From an uncultured Cohaesibacter sp. (lineage in GTDB: Bacteria; Pseudomonadota; Alphaproteobacteria; Rhizobiales; Cohaesibacteraceae), in contig NZ_OY782763.1 of the NCBI RefSeq assembly GCF_963678225.1, positions 372,001-436,000 on the forward strand: a stretch of 64,000 nucleotides of DNA. Direction: 5' to 3'. The notes under the pieces were generated by a model. The model was not told the DNA's origin. It searched no databases and worked only from the letters and a program-made list of their open reading frames with translations. Both the position numbers and the translations under genes were made by a program. Shown here one piece after another: positions 1 through 9,617 of this stretch (positions within the stretch are counted from its first letter, which is position 1; every line of letters starts with the position of its first letter).

Positions 1-426
1 GTAAAAATGGACCAGAGCGCCAGCAAGAGCCTGATGACCCGTGGCCTGATCATGGACCATGTCCATTGCTCCCTGTCCGGCTTCATGTCTCTGCTGATGT
101 CCATCGGTCCGAAATACATTCTCATTACCGATGGCACCGGTGGCGCTTATCTGGGCAGCGAAGAAGGCATCTACCATTGCCCGATCAAGAAAACCAATGT
201 GCGCGGCACAGCCGGTGCGGGTGACGCATTCACCTCCACATTCGGCGCCATCCTTGGCGCTGGCGCCACGCCGGAAAAAGCATTGCAGATCGCAACCATC
301 AACTCTTCCTCGGTTTGTGAATATGTTGACACCCAAAGCGGCCTGCTGACCATTGAAGAAGCAGAAAAGCGCTGGGAAGCTGACAAGGAAGATCTGCCTG
401 TTTCCTTCTGGGCCTGGCAGGACTAA
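1..426 (+). CDS. PfkB-family carbohydrate kinase, C-terminal part (5' end outside window)
   Basis: This is the last ~140 codons of a ribokinase/PfkB-type sugar or nucleoside kinase. The reading frame is open from base 1, so the gene starts upstream of the window. The family signature is visible as RGTAGAGDAFTSTFG. GAGD forms the anion hole, and its Asp is the catalytic base that activates the substrate hydroxyl for phosphorylation by ATP. It is preceded by the usual KYILITDGTGGAYLG strand-turn segment. The substrate cannot be told from the C-terminal half. The protein ends at FWAWQD, and a strong hairpin terminator follows 26 nt later. ATG at position 7 is in frame but is unlikely to be the true start, because the substrate-binding N-terminal half would be missing. 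Confidence 0.85.
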   Translation, partial: VKMDQSASKSLMTRGLIMDHVHCSLSGFMSLLMSIGPKYILITDGTGGAYLGSEEGIYHCPIKKTNVRGTAGAGDAFTSTFGAILGAGATPEKALQIATINSSSVCEYVDTQSGLLTIEEAEKRWEADKEDLPVSFWAWQD

Positions 427-451
427 GCCTACAAAACTAGATCCTTCAGAG

Positions 452-483
452 AAGGCCGCAGCAGCTCGCTGTGGCCTTTTTTT
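452..483 (+). terminator. Rho-independent terminator of the PfkB kinase gene
   Basis: The stem is AAGGCCGCAGC paired with GCTGTGGCCTT (11 bp with one G-T), with loop AGCTC, and it runs into seven T residues. It lies just after the kinase stop codon. Confidence 0.9.
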
Positions 484-690
484 GTACCTGACTGCCAAAG
501 ATACCAAGAATGCAAGAACACTCCTTAAAAACGCTCTCATGCACGGCTCGCAGCACATGGCGCAGAAACCGGAAACAAATCCTTAGAGCGCCCAAGCTCC
601 ATAGACCGCCAATGAGCCAGAGCACAAGAAGACGCGCTCAACAGAACAGCGACGGCAAACGCAAACCAGAAAAGCTTGGAGAGAAGATAC

Positions 691-713
691 AAAAAAAGCC
701 GCTTTCGCGGCCA
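691..713 (-). terminator. Rho-independent terminator of the tRNA-Asp pair
   Basis: Read on the minus strand it is GCCGC-GAAA-GCGGC followed by seven T residues. It lies 41 nt downstream of the second tRNA-Asp gene, so the two tRNA genes probably form one transcript ending here. Confidence 0.85.
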
Positions 714-753
714 GCATGTCACAACATTGTTAAATGAAGATGCCAGGAGAAAA

Positions 754-830
<77 letters not shown>

Positions 831-877
831 GCATTTTGTGCCAACAATCAAAGCTGAGAGTCAGCGCGTTTTCGGGA

Positions 878-954
<77 letters not shown>

Positions 955-1011
955 ATTACCCGAACCACACTTGGGCGCCGCCGAAGCGACTGTTCCGTGT
1001 GGAGTGGCGCT

Positions 1012-1040
1012 GAAATACGACGCGGACGACGCTAAGTCAA
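1012..1040 (-). promoter_or_regulatory. Sigma-70-type promoter for the tRNA-Asp pair
   Basis: On the minus strand TTGACT is followed after 17 nt by TATTTC. Transcription would start near 1005, about 50 nt before the first tRNA-Asp. A 15-bp palindrome TGTGAAAATTTCACA (1060-1074) sits 20 bp upstream of the -35 box. The rest of 955-1364 shows no gene. Confidence 0.6.
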
Positions 1041-1364
1041 GCGCATTGGAAATTCTTTTTGTGAAAATTTCACAGTCCTTTTGCAGAACCGGCATATTCC
1101 TGCGGATTCCCCTGTTGGAAACCTGATTTTATCCAAAGGCACGATCTGACGACAGCTCAATAAAAGCCCGCTTCCACCATAAATTTATCCTGCAAGATCA
1201 GAAACAACTCTCTTTCTGCAGCTGTGTTGGGGAAGATTCCCACACTGAGATTTTCATCGCTTCAACTACGCACATCGATTTCCCCAGAGAAAGAATTCAA
1301 CTGTCATTTTTTTGTTGCATGCTTGGCACTCAGCCTCTAAAAGCAGCTCACGCACATTGGGTAC

Positions 1365-1441
1365 GGGTGATTAGCTCAGCTGGTTAGAGCATCTCGTTTA
1401 CACCGAGAGGGTCGGGAGTTCGAATCTCTCATCACCCACCA
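1365..1441 (+). tRNA. tRNA-Val (anticodon TAC), copy 1
   Basis: A 77-nt tRNA with acceptor GGGTGAT/ATCACCC, discriminator A and encoded CCA. The anticodon stem-loop is TCTCG-TTTACAC-CGAGA, giving anticodon TAC (reads GUA/GUG Val codons). The T-arm has GAGTTCGAATCTC. It is identical to the copy at 1579-1655. Confidence 0.97.
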
Positions 1442-1578
1442 TTCCCCAAGCTTTCAAATGATGGAAGCATCGATGCCATCCTGGTGGTTTGACATCGGCA
1501 AGTACGGGAACAATGGGCAAGCAGCGCTTCGACTGAAACGCTCTTCACTACTGATATGTGATCGTAGTGAAATAAAGT

Positions 1579-1655
1579 GGGTGATTAGCTCAGCTGGTTA
1601 GAGCATCTCGTTTACACCGAGAGGGTCGGGAGTTCGAATCTCTCATCACCCACCA
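1579..1655 (+). tRNA. tRNA-Val (anticodon TAC), copy 2
   Basis: An exact 77-nt duplicate of the tRNA at 1365-1441, separated by 137 nt of unrelated sequence. The duplication therefore covers only the tRNA itself, and the copies may be transcribed together. No convincing terminator was seen after it. Confidence 0.97.
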
Positions 1656-1886
1656 TTTCTTCAAAACGGCCACTACAAAGTGAAAAATTAAAGCAGCTAC
1701 TGGTGCAACGCCTGTCGAATTTCTGCCAAATCCCCCAAAATCCCTTACAGATTGCCAGTTCCAGCAGCCAGTTGGTGCGAACAAAGCCAGCCCCTTTCAA
1801 ACTCTGATGCCCCCGCCATCTGGCACGGGGTTTGCTCTCTTAAGTCTTGTCTGCAAGTATCGTCACAAGGTTAAAAGGACGTGCCA

Positions 1887-2789
1887 ATGAGTATGTCAGT
1901 TGAGAGTTCAATAACAGGGTCTACGCGCCCACCCCTTTCCACGTCACAGAAATCCCCCAATGCACCCTTCAGTCTGGGCTCGGAAAATGACCAGACATCC
2001 GCAGAAACCGGCGCGTCCAATGGGGTCACTTTCCCATCGGTTCAAGCTGCCTTGTCTGACGGCACCGCACAAGCCTTGTTGGAAATGCAGCAGGCTGCCT
2101 CTTCAGGAAACACGCCTTCTCAGAAAACCGCCCCTGACACTATTGCCAAGTCAAAACCTGCCCACACGGCAAGTTTGGTAGGGCAACAAAGTGCAACTCA
2201 CGAGAATGACGCGTCATCCCAAAAAGCGGCAAGCGCAGCCCCGGCTATCGAGCAAGCCAATGGCCTTGACATCATGACGTCTGGCCACAGTCTGGATGCC
2301 AGAGAAGGTGTCTCTCTTTTTCACACAATTGACGGATCTCAATTCGATAAGGAAGCCGCCAATGCATTGGCCGAAGCAACAGACGGCAACTACGCACTGA
2401 CAGTAATTTCAACGACACCGGTAGGCCCCTTGCCTGAGGGCGCCACCTCCAGCTACGCAGACATCAACCTCTTTCGTACTGACGGCACCAACAAGCTCCT
2501 CTTTTCCATGGACCTGGACGATATGCGGGGATATGTGAACAAGCACGTTGACGAACTCGTGGATGTCATAAATGCGGAAAATGAGCTGCAAGCCAAATAT
2601 GGCGATGACGTCAAACTGATCTACAGCCACCCCGACGGCGGCTATATCATGCTGACGCCGGACGATGCCCAATATGACGACCATGATTTTGCAAGTGACG
2701 CAATCGGCAAAACCTTGGCTCACCAGAGCGGTCAATCAACGGCATCCGAACTCATACTTCGCAGGCTTGAAGAATATGGCTATGTCTGA
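1887..2789 (+). CDS. Uncharacterised protein with disordered Ser/Thr/Ala-rich N-terminus
   Basis: I do not recognise this 300-residue protein. Residues 1 to ~130 are low-complexity (Ser, Thr, Ala, Gln, Pro), with no signal peptide or membrane segment, and look disordered. The remainder looks folded and acidic, with segments YALTVISTTPVGPLP, LLFSMDLDDMRGYVNKHVDELVDVI and DVKLIYSHPDGGYIMLTPDD, ending in a helix LILRRLEEYGYV. An in-frame GTG lies at 1881, but AGGA at 1876-1879 is 7 nt from ATG 1887, which is the better start. The gene stands alone between tRNA-Val and a convergent gene. A long disordered leader on a compact C-terminal domain would suit an exported or regulatory protein, but this is speculation. 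Confidence 0.7.
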   Translation: MSMSVESSITGSTRPPLSTSQKSPNAPFSLGSENDQTSAETGASNGVTFPSVQAALSDGTAQALLEMQQAASSGNTPSQKTAPDTIAKSKPAHTASLVGQQSATHENDASSQKAASAAPAIEQANGLDIMTSGHSLDAREGVSLFHTIDGSQFDKEAANALAEATDGNYALTVISTTPVGPLPEGATSSYADINLFRTDGTNKLLFSMDLDDMRGYVNKHVDELVDVINAENELQAKYGDDVKLIYSHPDGGYIMLTPDDAQYDDHDFASDAIGKTLAHQSGQSTASELILRRLEEYGYV

Positions 2790-2807
2790 GTCTTTCAGAC
2801 AAGCCAG

Positions 2808-2856
2808 GCTTGGCGGCTCTGGGATCCATCGGCAAATGGCCCACGAGCCGCCAGGC
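2808..2856. repeat. Long inverted repeat between convergent genes
   Basis: Arms GCTTGGCGGCTC (2808-2819) and GAGCCGCCAGGC (2845-2856) pair over 12 positions with one G-T wobble. A shorter inner pairing CCAT/ATGG lies in the loop. It sits between two convergent stop codons (2789 and 2884) and has no T-tract, so it is a terminator-like or 3'-end-protecting structure rather than a classical terminator. Confidence 0.6.
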
Positions 2857-2883
2857 AGTTTCAAGAATCACAACCGAGAAGCA

Positions 2884-3393
2884 TCACGCCACATGATGGC
2901 GCAGAGACTTCAGGAACGCATGAACGTCCTTTTCCGTGCCTCGCCCCTCAAAGCCCTCCAAAAGCTCTTCAGTCCAGCCCTCAGGGGGCGCCAGTTCGCT
3001 CATGAGCACATCATAGCGATCCATTTCCTCATAGGTGAGCGGTAGCCGTGAGGCAGCATCAAGCAGCCCCAACAATTCATGTACCTTCAGCATGATGACG
3101 AACGCCCGCGTCATGGGGTCAAGCAGCTTGGGATCATCGCGCCAATTGCGGCCGCCAAACACCTCCTGCGTCACATGCTGCCCTGCCCCCAGACAATCAA
3201 AATGCATGCAGCCGCGATAACCCTGCTGCTCGCGTTCTTCATAGATCTTGCAGGTTTGACAGCCAGACAATTGCGGACAAGGCTCGCCGTTTGGCTTGTC
3301 GATAGGAAAGTCTTCCGACTTGTCAAAAGCCAGACAGACGCAACAGAGCGCCGCGCAATTATCGCAGTCTGGCGTCAGTAAATTTTCGGTCAT
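2884..3393 (-). CDS. Small cysteine-rich protein, probable metal-binding
   Basis: A 169-residue cytoplasmic protein. Its N-terminal half carries many cysteines in ordered motifs: CDNCAALCCVC near residues 10-20, then CPQLSGCQTC and GYRGCMHFDCLGAG. This arrangement resembles the Cys-rich module found in front of pentapeptide-repeat proteins in other bacteria, and it may bind zinc or an Fe-S cluster. The C-terminal half is helical and carries no obvious motif. The frame extends upstream to 3495, but ATG at 3393 follows AAAGGTGG and begins just before the first Cys motif, so I chose it. No function is assigned. Confidence 0.75.
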   Translation of the reverse strand: MTENLLTPDCDNCAALCCVCLAFDKSEDFPIDKPNGEPCPQLSGCQTCKIYEEREQQGYRGCMHFDCLGAGQHVTQEVFGGRNWRDDPKLLDPMTRAFVIMLKVHELLGLLDAASRLPLTYEEMDRYDVLMSELAPPEGWTEELLEGFEGRGTEKDVHAFLKSLRHHVA

Positions 3394-3547
3394 GGTCCAC
3401 CTTTCGGTTTCTTCCCTGGTTTCCCGCAAGGAGCGAGCCGGATTGGCAGGAAAGCGACAGGGTTGTCTCGGTCTGGTACGGAGCTTTTCGGCCACAAGCG
3501 CGCCGCATAGGGTTCAGGTGACGCTTATACAGACAATCCTTCAACGT

Positions 3548-3579
3548 AAAAACCCCCGATCCTAATGAGACCGGGGGTC
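3548..3579 (-). terminator. Rho-independent terminator of hupB
   Basis: On the minus strand ACCCCCGGTC pairs with GATCGGGGGT, followed by a T-run. It lies 33 nt beyond the hupB stop. Confidence 0.85.
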
Positions 3580-3611
3580 AAATTCTTGCAGCGATGTGAA
3601 ATATACCGCTC

Positions 3612-3890
3612 TTATTTGCTGTTAACAGCGTCCTTCAGACCCTTACCAGCCTTGAATTTAGGCGTTTTGGAAGCAGGGATCTGAATGGTGTCACCGGTGC
3701 GAGGGTTACGACCTTCAGTCGCAGCACGTTCGGTTACAGAAAAGTTGCCGAAGCCAATGATACGGACTTCGTCGCCGCTTTTCAGGGTATCAGAAACGAT
3801 GTCAAACAGCGCATCAACCGCTTCGCCAGCCTGTGCTTTGGTGAGATCTGCTTTTTCCGCCACAGCAGAGATCAGTTCGTTCTTGTTCAT
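3612..3890 (-). CDS. hupB: DNA-binding protein HU
   Basis: A 92-residue HU-type nucleoid protein that binds and bends DNA as a dimer. It shows the full family pattern: MNKNELISAVAEKADLTKAQA (helical dimerisation body), GFGNFSV, and the DNA-grasping beta-arm with GRNPRTGDTIQIPASKTPKFKAGKGLKDAV. Length is standard. AAGGAAG lies just upstream of ATG 3890. It is downstream of lon on the same strand, a common arrangement in proteobacteria. A strong terminator at 4085-4115 separates the two, so hupB probably has its own promoter in 3891-4084. Confidence 0.96.
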   Translation of the reverse strand: MNKNELISAVAEKADLTKAQAGEAVDALFDIVSDTLKSGDEVRIIGFGNFSVTERAATEGRNPRTGDTIQIPASKTPKFKAGKGLKDAVNSK

Positions 3891-4084
3891 ATTTTCTTCC
3901 TTTTCGGTTCAATTGCAAAAGCTCATGGTCCTTCGCAATGCTTCACCACTAAGAATCAACACACCTTGGGAAATACCAGACGCGGAATGCGACAATCTGG
4001 TGAATTGGGTTAGAAATCAAGAGGGAATTTCGCAGAAATCAGCCATTTCTGTGGGTTTAAACAGGAATTAACAGATACAAAACG

Positions 4085-4115
4085 AAAAAAGGCCCTTCCT
4101 ACACAGGAAGGGCCT
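4085..4115 (-). terminator. Rho-independent terminator of lon
   Basis: GAGGCCCTTCCTG/CAGGAAGGGCC-type stem (about 10 bp, read minus) ending in six T residues. A T-run on the other side makes it potentially bidirectional. Confidence 0.9.
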
Positions 4116-4185
4116 CTTTTTTTCATCCATGTCACAAAAGTCATGAACCAAATCGATCGAAAAAACCCGACCGATTCTGCGAATT

Positions 4186-6612
4186 TTAATGCGCAACCGA
4201 AGCGTTTTCCTCACTTTCGGACTTAACGCTCGGATCAGGCATCTGGCTTTCGTCCCACTCGATCGGCTCCAATTTTTCAACCAGCGCCTTTTCGAGTACC
4301 TGGCCAACATTGTTGACCGGAATGATCTCCATGCCGTTTTTGACATTGTCCGGAATATCGACAAGGTCTTTGGCATTTTCCTCAGGGATGAGCACCGTCT
4401 TGATGCCACCGCGCAGAGCTGCGAGCAGTTTCTCTTTTAAGCCGCCAATCGGCAGAACCCGACCACGCAAGGTGATCTCGCCCGTCATCGCAATATCCTT
4501 GCGCACCGGAATACCGGTCATCAGGGAAACGATGGCGGTTGCCATGGCGATACCGGCAGAAGGCCCGTCTTTCGGCGTAGCCCCTTCTGGCACGTGAACG
4601 TGGATGTCTTTCTTGTCGAACAACGGAGGTTCAACGCCAAAGTCCACTGCACGTGAGCGCACATAGGAGGCTGCGGCCTGAATCGATTCCTTCATCACAT
4701 CGCGCAGGTTGCCCGTTACGGTCATCTTGCCCTTACCAGGCATCATGACCCCTTCGATGGTCAGCAACTCGCCGCCCACTTCCGTCCAGGCAAGCCCGGT
4801 GACAACACCAACCTGATCCTCGGCATCGATTTCGCCGAAGCGGAACCGTGGCACACCAAGATAGTCCTCGATATTCTCGACAGTGACGTCGACCTTATCG
4901 AGTTTTTTCATGATCAGATCCTTGGTCACCTTACGCCCGAGCTTCATCAGCTCACGCTCAAGGTTACGCACACCGGCTTCTCGGGTGTAACGCTGAACGA
5001 TCAGGCGCAAAGCCTCATCATCAAGGCTGAATTCACCTTCCTTGAGCCCATGATCAGACATGGCTTTCGGTAGCAGGTGGCGCCGAGCAATCTCGACCTT
5101 CTCATCTTCGGTGTAACCGGCGATGCGAATGACTTCCATACGGTCCATCAGCGGAGCCGGAATATTGAGCGTGTTCGCCGTCGTAATGAACATCACGTTG
5201 GAGAGGTCATATTCCACTTCCAGATAATGGTCCACGAAGGTGCCGTTCTGTTCCGGATCAAGCACTTCAAGCAGAGCCGAAGACGGATCACCACGGAAGT
5301 CCATACCCATCTTGTCAATCTCATCGAGAAGGAACAGCGGATTGGCCTTCTTGGCCTTCTTCATGGACTGGATCACCTTGCCCGGCATGGAGCCGATATA
5401 GGTGCGGCGATGACCACGAATCTCGGCTTCGTCTCGCACGCCACCAAGCGCCATACGGACGAATTCACGCCCAGTAGCACGGGCGATAGACTTGCCGAGG
5501 GAGGTCTTACCAACACCCGGAGGACCCACCAGACACAGAATCGGGCCTTTCAGCTTGTTCGTGCGCGTCTGCACTGCAAGATACTCGATAATCCGCTCTT
5601 TGACCTTCTCAAGGCCATAGTGATCGATATCCAAGACCTCTTCGGCCTTTTCAAGGTCAACCTTGACGCGGGATTTCTTACTCCATGGAATACCCAGCAG
5701 CCAGTCGAGATAGTTGCGTACGACGGTCGCTTCAGCGGACATCGGGCTCATCTGCTTGAGCTTCTTGAGCTCAGCCTCAGCCTTTTCCTTGGCTTCCTTG
5801 GAAAGTTTGGTTTTTTCGATCGCCTGTTCCAGCTCGCGAATCTCGTCCGCGCCTTCTTCGGAATCGCCCAGCTCCTTCTGAATGGCCTTCATCTGCTCAT
5901 TCAGATAATATTCACGCTGGGTTTTCTCCATCTGGCGCTTGACGCGGCTGCGAATGCGCTTTTCAACCTGCAGAACGGAGATTTCACTCTCCATCAGGCC
6001 AAGCACCTGCTCGAGGCGTTCAATCACGCTGACGATACCCAGGATCTCCTGCTTCTCCTGAATCTTGATAGCAAGATGGGACGCTACGGTATCCGCCAGT
6101 TTGGAATAGTCATCGATCTGGGACACAGCCCCGATCACTTCAGGTGAAACCTTCTTGTTCAGTTTCACATAATTCTCAAATTCGGTCGCAACGGAACGTG
6201 CCAGCGCTTCGACCTCAACCCGTTCGCCATCCTCATCATGGAGCACCGTTGCCGTTGCTTCATAAAGATCATCGCGTTTGGTAAAGTCGCCAAGCTTGGC
6301 GCGGTTCACACCTTCAACGAGCACCTTCACGGTGCCATCAGGCAGCTTGAGCAGCTGCAACACGGTTGCGAGCGTACCGATTTTAAAGATGTCCTCTGGG
6401 GCAGGATCATCGTCGCCGGCATTCATCTGCGTTGCCAGCAAAATCATCTTGTCAGACTGCATCACTTCTTCCAGAGCACGAATGGATTTTTCGCGGCCCA
6501 CAAAAAGCGGAACAATCATATGTGGAAAGACAACAATGTCTCTCAGTGGCAAGACCGGATAAGTATCCGAAGCCATTGGGTTGGCTGCGCCAATCGCAGG
6601 TCCTTCGGTCAT
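4186..6612 (-). CDS. lon: ATP-dependent Lon protease
   Basis: An 808-residue LonA protease that unfolds and degrades misfolded and regulatory proteins in the cytoplasm. Order: N-terminal substrate domain beginning [26 protein letters not shown], coiled coil with [18 protein letters not shown]+ module with Walker [10 protein letters not shown] and [10 protein letters not shown], then the protease domain. The catalytic dyad is Ser685 (in KDGPSAG) and Lys728 (in [14 protein letters not shown]). Their spacing of 43 equals that of E. coli Ser679/Lys722. ATG 6612 follows AGGAAAGC; a second Met 12 codons on is a less likely start. A heat-shock-type promoter lies about 190 nt upstream. clpX and clpP lie further upstream on the same strand. 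Confidence 0.98.
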   Translation of the reverse strand: MTEGPAIGAANPMASDTYPVLPLRDIVVFPHMIVPLFVGREKSIRALEEVMQSDKMILLATQMNAGDDDPAPEDIFKIGTLATVLQLLKLPDGTVKVLVEGVNRAKLGDFTKRDDLYEATATVLHDEDGERVEVEALARSVATEFENYVKLNKKVSPEVIGAVSQIDDYSKLADTVASHLAIKIQEKQEILGIVSVIERLEQVLGLMESEISVLQVEKRIRSRVKRQMEKTQREYYLNEQMKAIQKELGDSEEGADEIRELEQAIEKTKLSKEAKEKAEAELKKLKQMSPMSAEATVVRNYLDWLLGIPWSKKSRVKVDLEKAEEVLDIDHYGLEKVKERIIEYLAVQTRTNKLKGPILCLVGPPGVGKTSLGKSIARATGREFVRMALGGVRDEAEIRGHRRTYIGSMPGKVIQSMKKAKKANPLFLLDEIDKMGMDFRGDPSSALLEVLDPEQNGTFVDHYLEVEYDLSNVMFITTANTLNIPAPLMDRMEVIRIAGYTEDEKVEIARRHLLPKAMSDHGLKEGEFSLDDEALRLIVQRYTREAGVRNLERELMKLGRKVTKDLIMKKLDKVDVTVENIEDYLGVPRFRFGEIDAEDQVGVVTGLAWTEVGGELLTIEGVMMPGKGKMTVTGNLRDVMKESIQAAASYVRSRAVDFGVEPPLFDKKDIHVHVPEGATPKDGPSAGIAMATAIVSLMTGIPVRKDIAMTGEITLRGRVLPIGGLKEKLLAALRGGIKTVLIPEENAKDLVDIPDNVKNGMEIIPVNNVGQVLEKALVEKLEPIEWDESQMPDPSVKSESEENASVAH

Positions 6613-6797
6613 GCTTTCCTACCTTTCTTGGATCATTGACCCCTCCCGTCAGAGACAGGGTACATCTGCGGCCCTTGGCCCGCAATAAAGCCGATACATA
6701 GTCCTACGCTCAAAACGAGCCGTTGGACCAGAAACGTCATCGGCAGATGAACAGGGTGAGACTCACACACAAACAAAACCGTCTCACGGTACCATTT

Positions 6798-6826
6798 AGT
6801 TGGGGCTTCGCGACACGCTTTTCAAG
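6798..6826 (-). promoter_or_regulatory. Heat-shock (sigma-32/RpoH) promoter upstream of lon
   Basis: On the minus strand CTTGAAA is followed after 14 nt by CCCCAACT. The RpoH consensus is CTTGAAA-N11-16-CCCCATNT, so only one base differs. Transcription would start near 6790, giving lon a leader of about 180 nt. The rest of 6613-6947 has no gene. Confidence 0.65.
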
Positions 6827-6947
6827 CCACTCCACAAACCCTTCCCAACTTTGTGAAAAAAGGCTTGCGACAAAGAGGGTTGCCCAGCAGGCGAAGTGTC
6901 GGTTTTCCCGTGCAAGAAAAGCGCCAAACACGCATTTTCATACCGAC

Positions 6948-6972
6948 AAAAAAGGCGACCCAAGGCCGCCCT
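6948..6972 (-). terminator. Probable terminator of clpX
   Basis: On the minus strand AGGGCGGCC/GGTCGCCTT form an imperfect stem (two mismatches) followed by a run of seven T. It is 30 nt past the clpX stop and would separate clpX from lon. Confidence 0.65.
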
Positions 6973-7001
6973 TTGATTTCTTTGAGAAAAAGACCGACCA
7001 A

Positions 7002-8270
7002 TCAGGCGGATGTAGGCTCGGCTTCGCTCTTCATATCTCCATAGATATAGAGCGGGCGTGCCTCACCTTTGACCACATCGCCGGAAATGACCACTTCTTC
7101 AACACCTTCGAGCCCCGGGAGCTCATACATTGTGTCAAGCAGGATAGCTTCCAGAATGGAGCGCAAACCGCGTGCACCGGTTTTTCTCTCGATTGCCTTG
7201 CGGGAAACCCCGCGCAGAGCTTCATCATGGAATGTCAGGCGAATGCCTTCCATTTCAAACAAAGCCTGATACTGCTTCACAATGGCATTCTTTGGCTGCG
7301 TCAGAATGGAGACCAAAGCATCTTCATCCAGATCCTCAAGCGTTGCCAGAACCGGCAGACGACCGACGAATTCAGGAATCAGACCAAATTTGAGCAGATC
7401 TTCAGGCTCCAGCTCTTTAAACAGTTCGCCAGTACCGCGCTCATCAGGGTCTTCCACCTTGGCCGCAAAGCCGATGGAACTCTCAACACCGCGAGCAGAA
7501 ATGATCTTGTCCAGACCTGCAAAGGCGCCACCACAGATAAACAGGATGTTGGACGTGTCCACTTGCAGGAACTCCTGCTGCGGATGCTTGCGCCCACCCT
7601 GCGGCGGAACAGACGCCACGGTGCCTTCCATGATCTTCAACAAGGCCTGCTGCACGCCCTCACCCGACACATCACGCGTGATGGATGGGTTATCGGACTT
7701 GCGCGAAATCTTGTCGATCTCATCGATATAGACAATGCCGCGCTGGGCCTGCTCGACATTATAGTCAGCAGCCTGAAGCAGCTTCAGAATGATATTCTCA
7801 ACATCTTCACCAACATACCCTGCTTCGGTCAGGGTTGTTGCATCGGCCATCGTAAAAGGCACATCCAGAATGCGCGCCATGGTCTGGGCAAGGAAGGTCT
7901 TGCCGCAACCGGTCGGGCCGATCAGCATGATGTTGGACTTGGCAAGTTCGAGATCAGTCGTTTTCTTGCCGTGGGCAAGACGCTTGTAATGGTTATGAAC
8001 GGCGACAGAAAGAACCTTCTTCGCCCGGCCTTGCCCAATTACATAATCGTCAAGCACATCGCAAATTTCCTGCGGTGTCGGAATACCGTCCTTGGACTTC
8101 ACCATCGAAGATTTGTTTTCTTCGCGGATGATATCCATGCACAGTTCAACGCATTCATCACAGATGAAAACCGTTGGACCCGCAATCAGCTTGCGCACTT
8201 CATGCTGGCTTTTGCCACAGAAGGAGCAGTAGAGCGTATTTTTGCTATCACCACCACCAGCCTTGCTCAT
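7002..8270 (-). CDS. clpX: ATP-dependent Clp protease ATP-binding subunit ClpX
   Basis: A 422-residue AAA+ unfoldase that selects tagged substrates and feeds them to ClpP. The N-terminal zinc-binding domain has Cys15, Cys18, Cys37 and Cys40 (LYCSFC, FICDEC). Walker A is GPTGCGKT near residue 120, with Walker [10 protein letters not shown]. The C-terminal sensor domain contains [12 protein letters not shown]. Length is typical. Start ATG 8270 has AGAGG 8 nt upstream. clpP lies upstream on the same strand, and paired inverted repeats in the gap (8440-8524) suggest separate transcription. Confidence 0.98.
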   Translation of the reverse strand: MSKAGGGDSKNTLYCSFCGKSQHEVRKLIAGPTVFICDECVELCMDIIREENKSSMVKSKDGIPTPQEICDVLDDYVIGQGRAKKVLSVAVHNHYKRLAHGKKTTDLELAKSNIMLIGPTGCGKTFLAQTMARILDVPFTMADATTLTEAGYVGEDVENIILKLLQAADYNVEQAQRGIVYIDEIDKISRKSDNPSITRDVSGEGVQQALLKIMEGTVASVPPQGGRKHPQQEFLQVDTSNILFICGGAFAGLDKIISARGVESSIGFAAKVEDPDERGTGELFKELEPEDLLKFGLIPEFVGRLPVLATLEDLDEDALVSILTQPKNAIVKQYQALFEMEGIRLTFHDEALRGVSRKAIERKTGARGLRSILEAILLDTMYELPGLEGVEEVVISGDVVKGEARPLYIYGDMKSEAEPTSA

Positions 8271-8439
8271 GTATGTGCCTCTTTTTTCGTTGCAGTCGGC
8301 TCTCTCTCATAGATTACCGGCTTTCTAGTTTAAATTGCTCGGCCATGTCTGCAAGCAAAATAAACCCAAACTCCCTGACGCCAGAAGCATAAATTAGCCA
8401 AATTCAGCTATACGCCGCCAGATTTATGAAAGCATGTAC

Positions 8440-8477
8440 CCGAAAAGATCAATATAGGTTTAACAGGTTCTTTTCGG
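8440..8477. repeat. Inverted repeat in the clpP-clpX gap
   Basis: Perfect 9-bp arms CCGAAAAGA (8440-8448) and TCTTTTCGG (8469-8477) with a 20-nt loop. It lies about 170 nt upstream of clpX and could be an operator or a second hairpin behind clpP. Confidence 0.5.
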
Positions 8478-8488
8478 AATGCCTGAAA

Positions 8489-8524
8489 CCAGCCCATTTG
8501 AATACGTTCAAATGCATTGGCTGG
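8489..8524 (-). terminator. Probable terminator hairpin of clpP
   Basis: CCAGCC (8489-8494) pairs with GGCTGG (8519-8524), and an inner perfect stem ATTTGAA/TTCAAAT has loop TACG. The two stems are offset by an asymmetric bulge. It begins 14 nt after the clpP stop, but only a short T-stretch follows on the minus strand. Confidence 0.55.
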
Positions 8525-8537
8525 ATCAACAAGGATC

Positions 8538-9185
8538 TTAGTCCTTGTCTTTTTCTTTTGATTCTTCCGGCACAAGCGAATTACGGTTCTCGACGACCTT
8601 GTCGACAAGCCCCCAGTCCTTGGCCTCGGTTGCGGTCATAAAATGGTCACGATCAAGTGTCTTGTCGACGGTCTCATAATCCTGTCCGCAATGCTTCACA
8701 TAAACTTCGTTCAGGCGACGCTTCATTTTCAGAATGTCTTCTGCGTGGCGCTGGATGTCAGACGCCTGCCCCTGAAAACCGCCGGATGGCTGATGCACCA
8801 TGATACGCGCGTTCGGCAGCGCAAAGCGCATGTCCTTTTCGCCAGCGCACAACAGCAGAGAGCCCATTGAGGCAGCCTGCCCCAGGCAAAGCGTTGCAAC
8901 CGGAGGCTTGATGAACTGCATGGTGTCATAGATGGACATGCCCGCAGTAACCACGCCACCAGGCGAGTTGATGTAAAGCGAAATCTCTTTCTTGGGGTTA
9001 TCCGCTTCCAGAAAAAGCAGCTGGGCGCAAACAAGCGCAGCCATATGATCTTCAATCGGGCCCGTGATAAAGATGATGCGTTCCTTCAGAAGGCGTGAAT
9101 AGATGTCATAGGCGCGTTCACCGCGGTTTGACTGCTCCACTACCATTGGAACCAGATTCATAGTGAGATCGAGAGGATCCTTCAT
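8538..9185 (-). CDS. clpP: ATP-dependent Clp protease proteolytic subunit ClpP
   Basis: A 215-residue serine peptidase that forms the tetradecameric barrel served by ClpX. The catalytic triad is visible: Ser106 in GQAASMGS, His131 in MVHQPSGG and Asp180 in [11 protein letters not shown]. These are spaced as in E. coli (Ser111, His136, Asp185). ATG 9185 follows AAGGA at good spacing. The tail EESKEKDKD is charged. tig lies upstream and clpX downstream, the widespread tig-clpP-clpX-lon order. Confidence 0.98.
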   Translation of the reverse strand: MKDPLDLTMNLVPMVVEQSNRGERAYDIYSRLLKERIIFITGPIEDHMAALVCAQLLFLEADNPKKEISLYINSPGGVVTAGMSIYDTMQFIKPPVATLCLGQAASMGSLLLCAGEKDMRFALPNARIMVHQPSGGFQGQASDIQRHAEDILKMKRRLNEVYVKHCGQDYETVDKTLDRDHFMTATEAKDWGLVDKVVENRNSLVPEESKEKDKD

Positions 9186-9617
9186 TCGTCTTTCCTTATC
9201 AACACCAATTGGGCACAGGCGTCATCTACCCTCTGCACCGCACGCCAAACCTTAAACACTAACGCTGAATAAGGCCATCTGGTGACAAGAGCCACCAATT
9301 TCGATCACGCCCAGCAAAAAACGATTCTTTCGCAAAGGCAACGTCAGGCATAGTGCATCCATGCCTTAACGTCTATCCCACCCTTATGAAACGCGCAGTT
9401 GGGAACAATCGAGAATCACGAGAACGGACCATTTTCATTCCATTAGCACTGCGACAATGAATATTTTACTGACAAATACTCAAAGAGTGGGGAATCAGCT
9501 GATCTTTATGCCGCGCCAAAATCCTATCTGGTAAAAGCGGGGGCTGACCAGTCTATTCACTTTCTAAAATGAATAGATATGGTTAAGCGGGATAAATTCA
9601 ACATGTTGTAAACAACA
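9186..9617. other. clpP upstream region, no gene
   Basis: About 430 bp without a supported ORF between tig and clpP. It presumably carries the clpP promoter. I found no clean RpoH site. A near-palindrome at 9553-9576 (outer arms CTATTCA/TGAATAG, 10 of 12 positions paired) is the only structure that stands out. Confidence 0.5.

Noticed and set aside
6723-8312. 529-codon plus-strand ORF
   Set aside because: It lies antisense to clpX, whose domains and catalytic motifs are certain. The translation has no family features.
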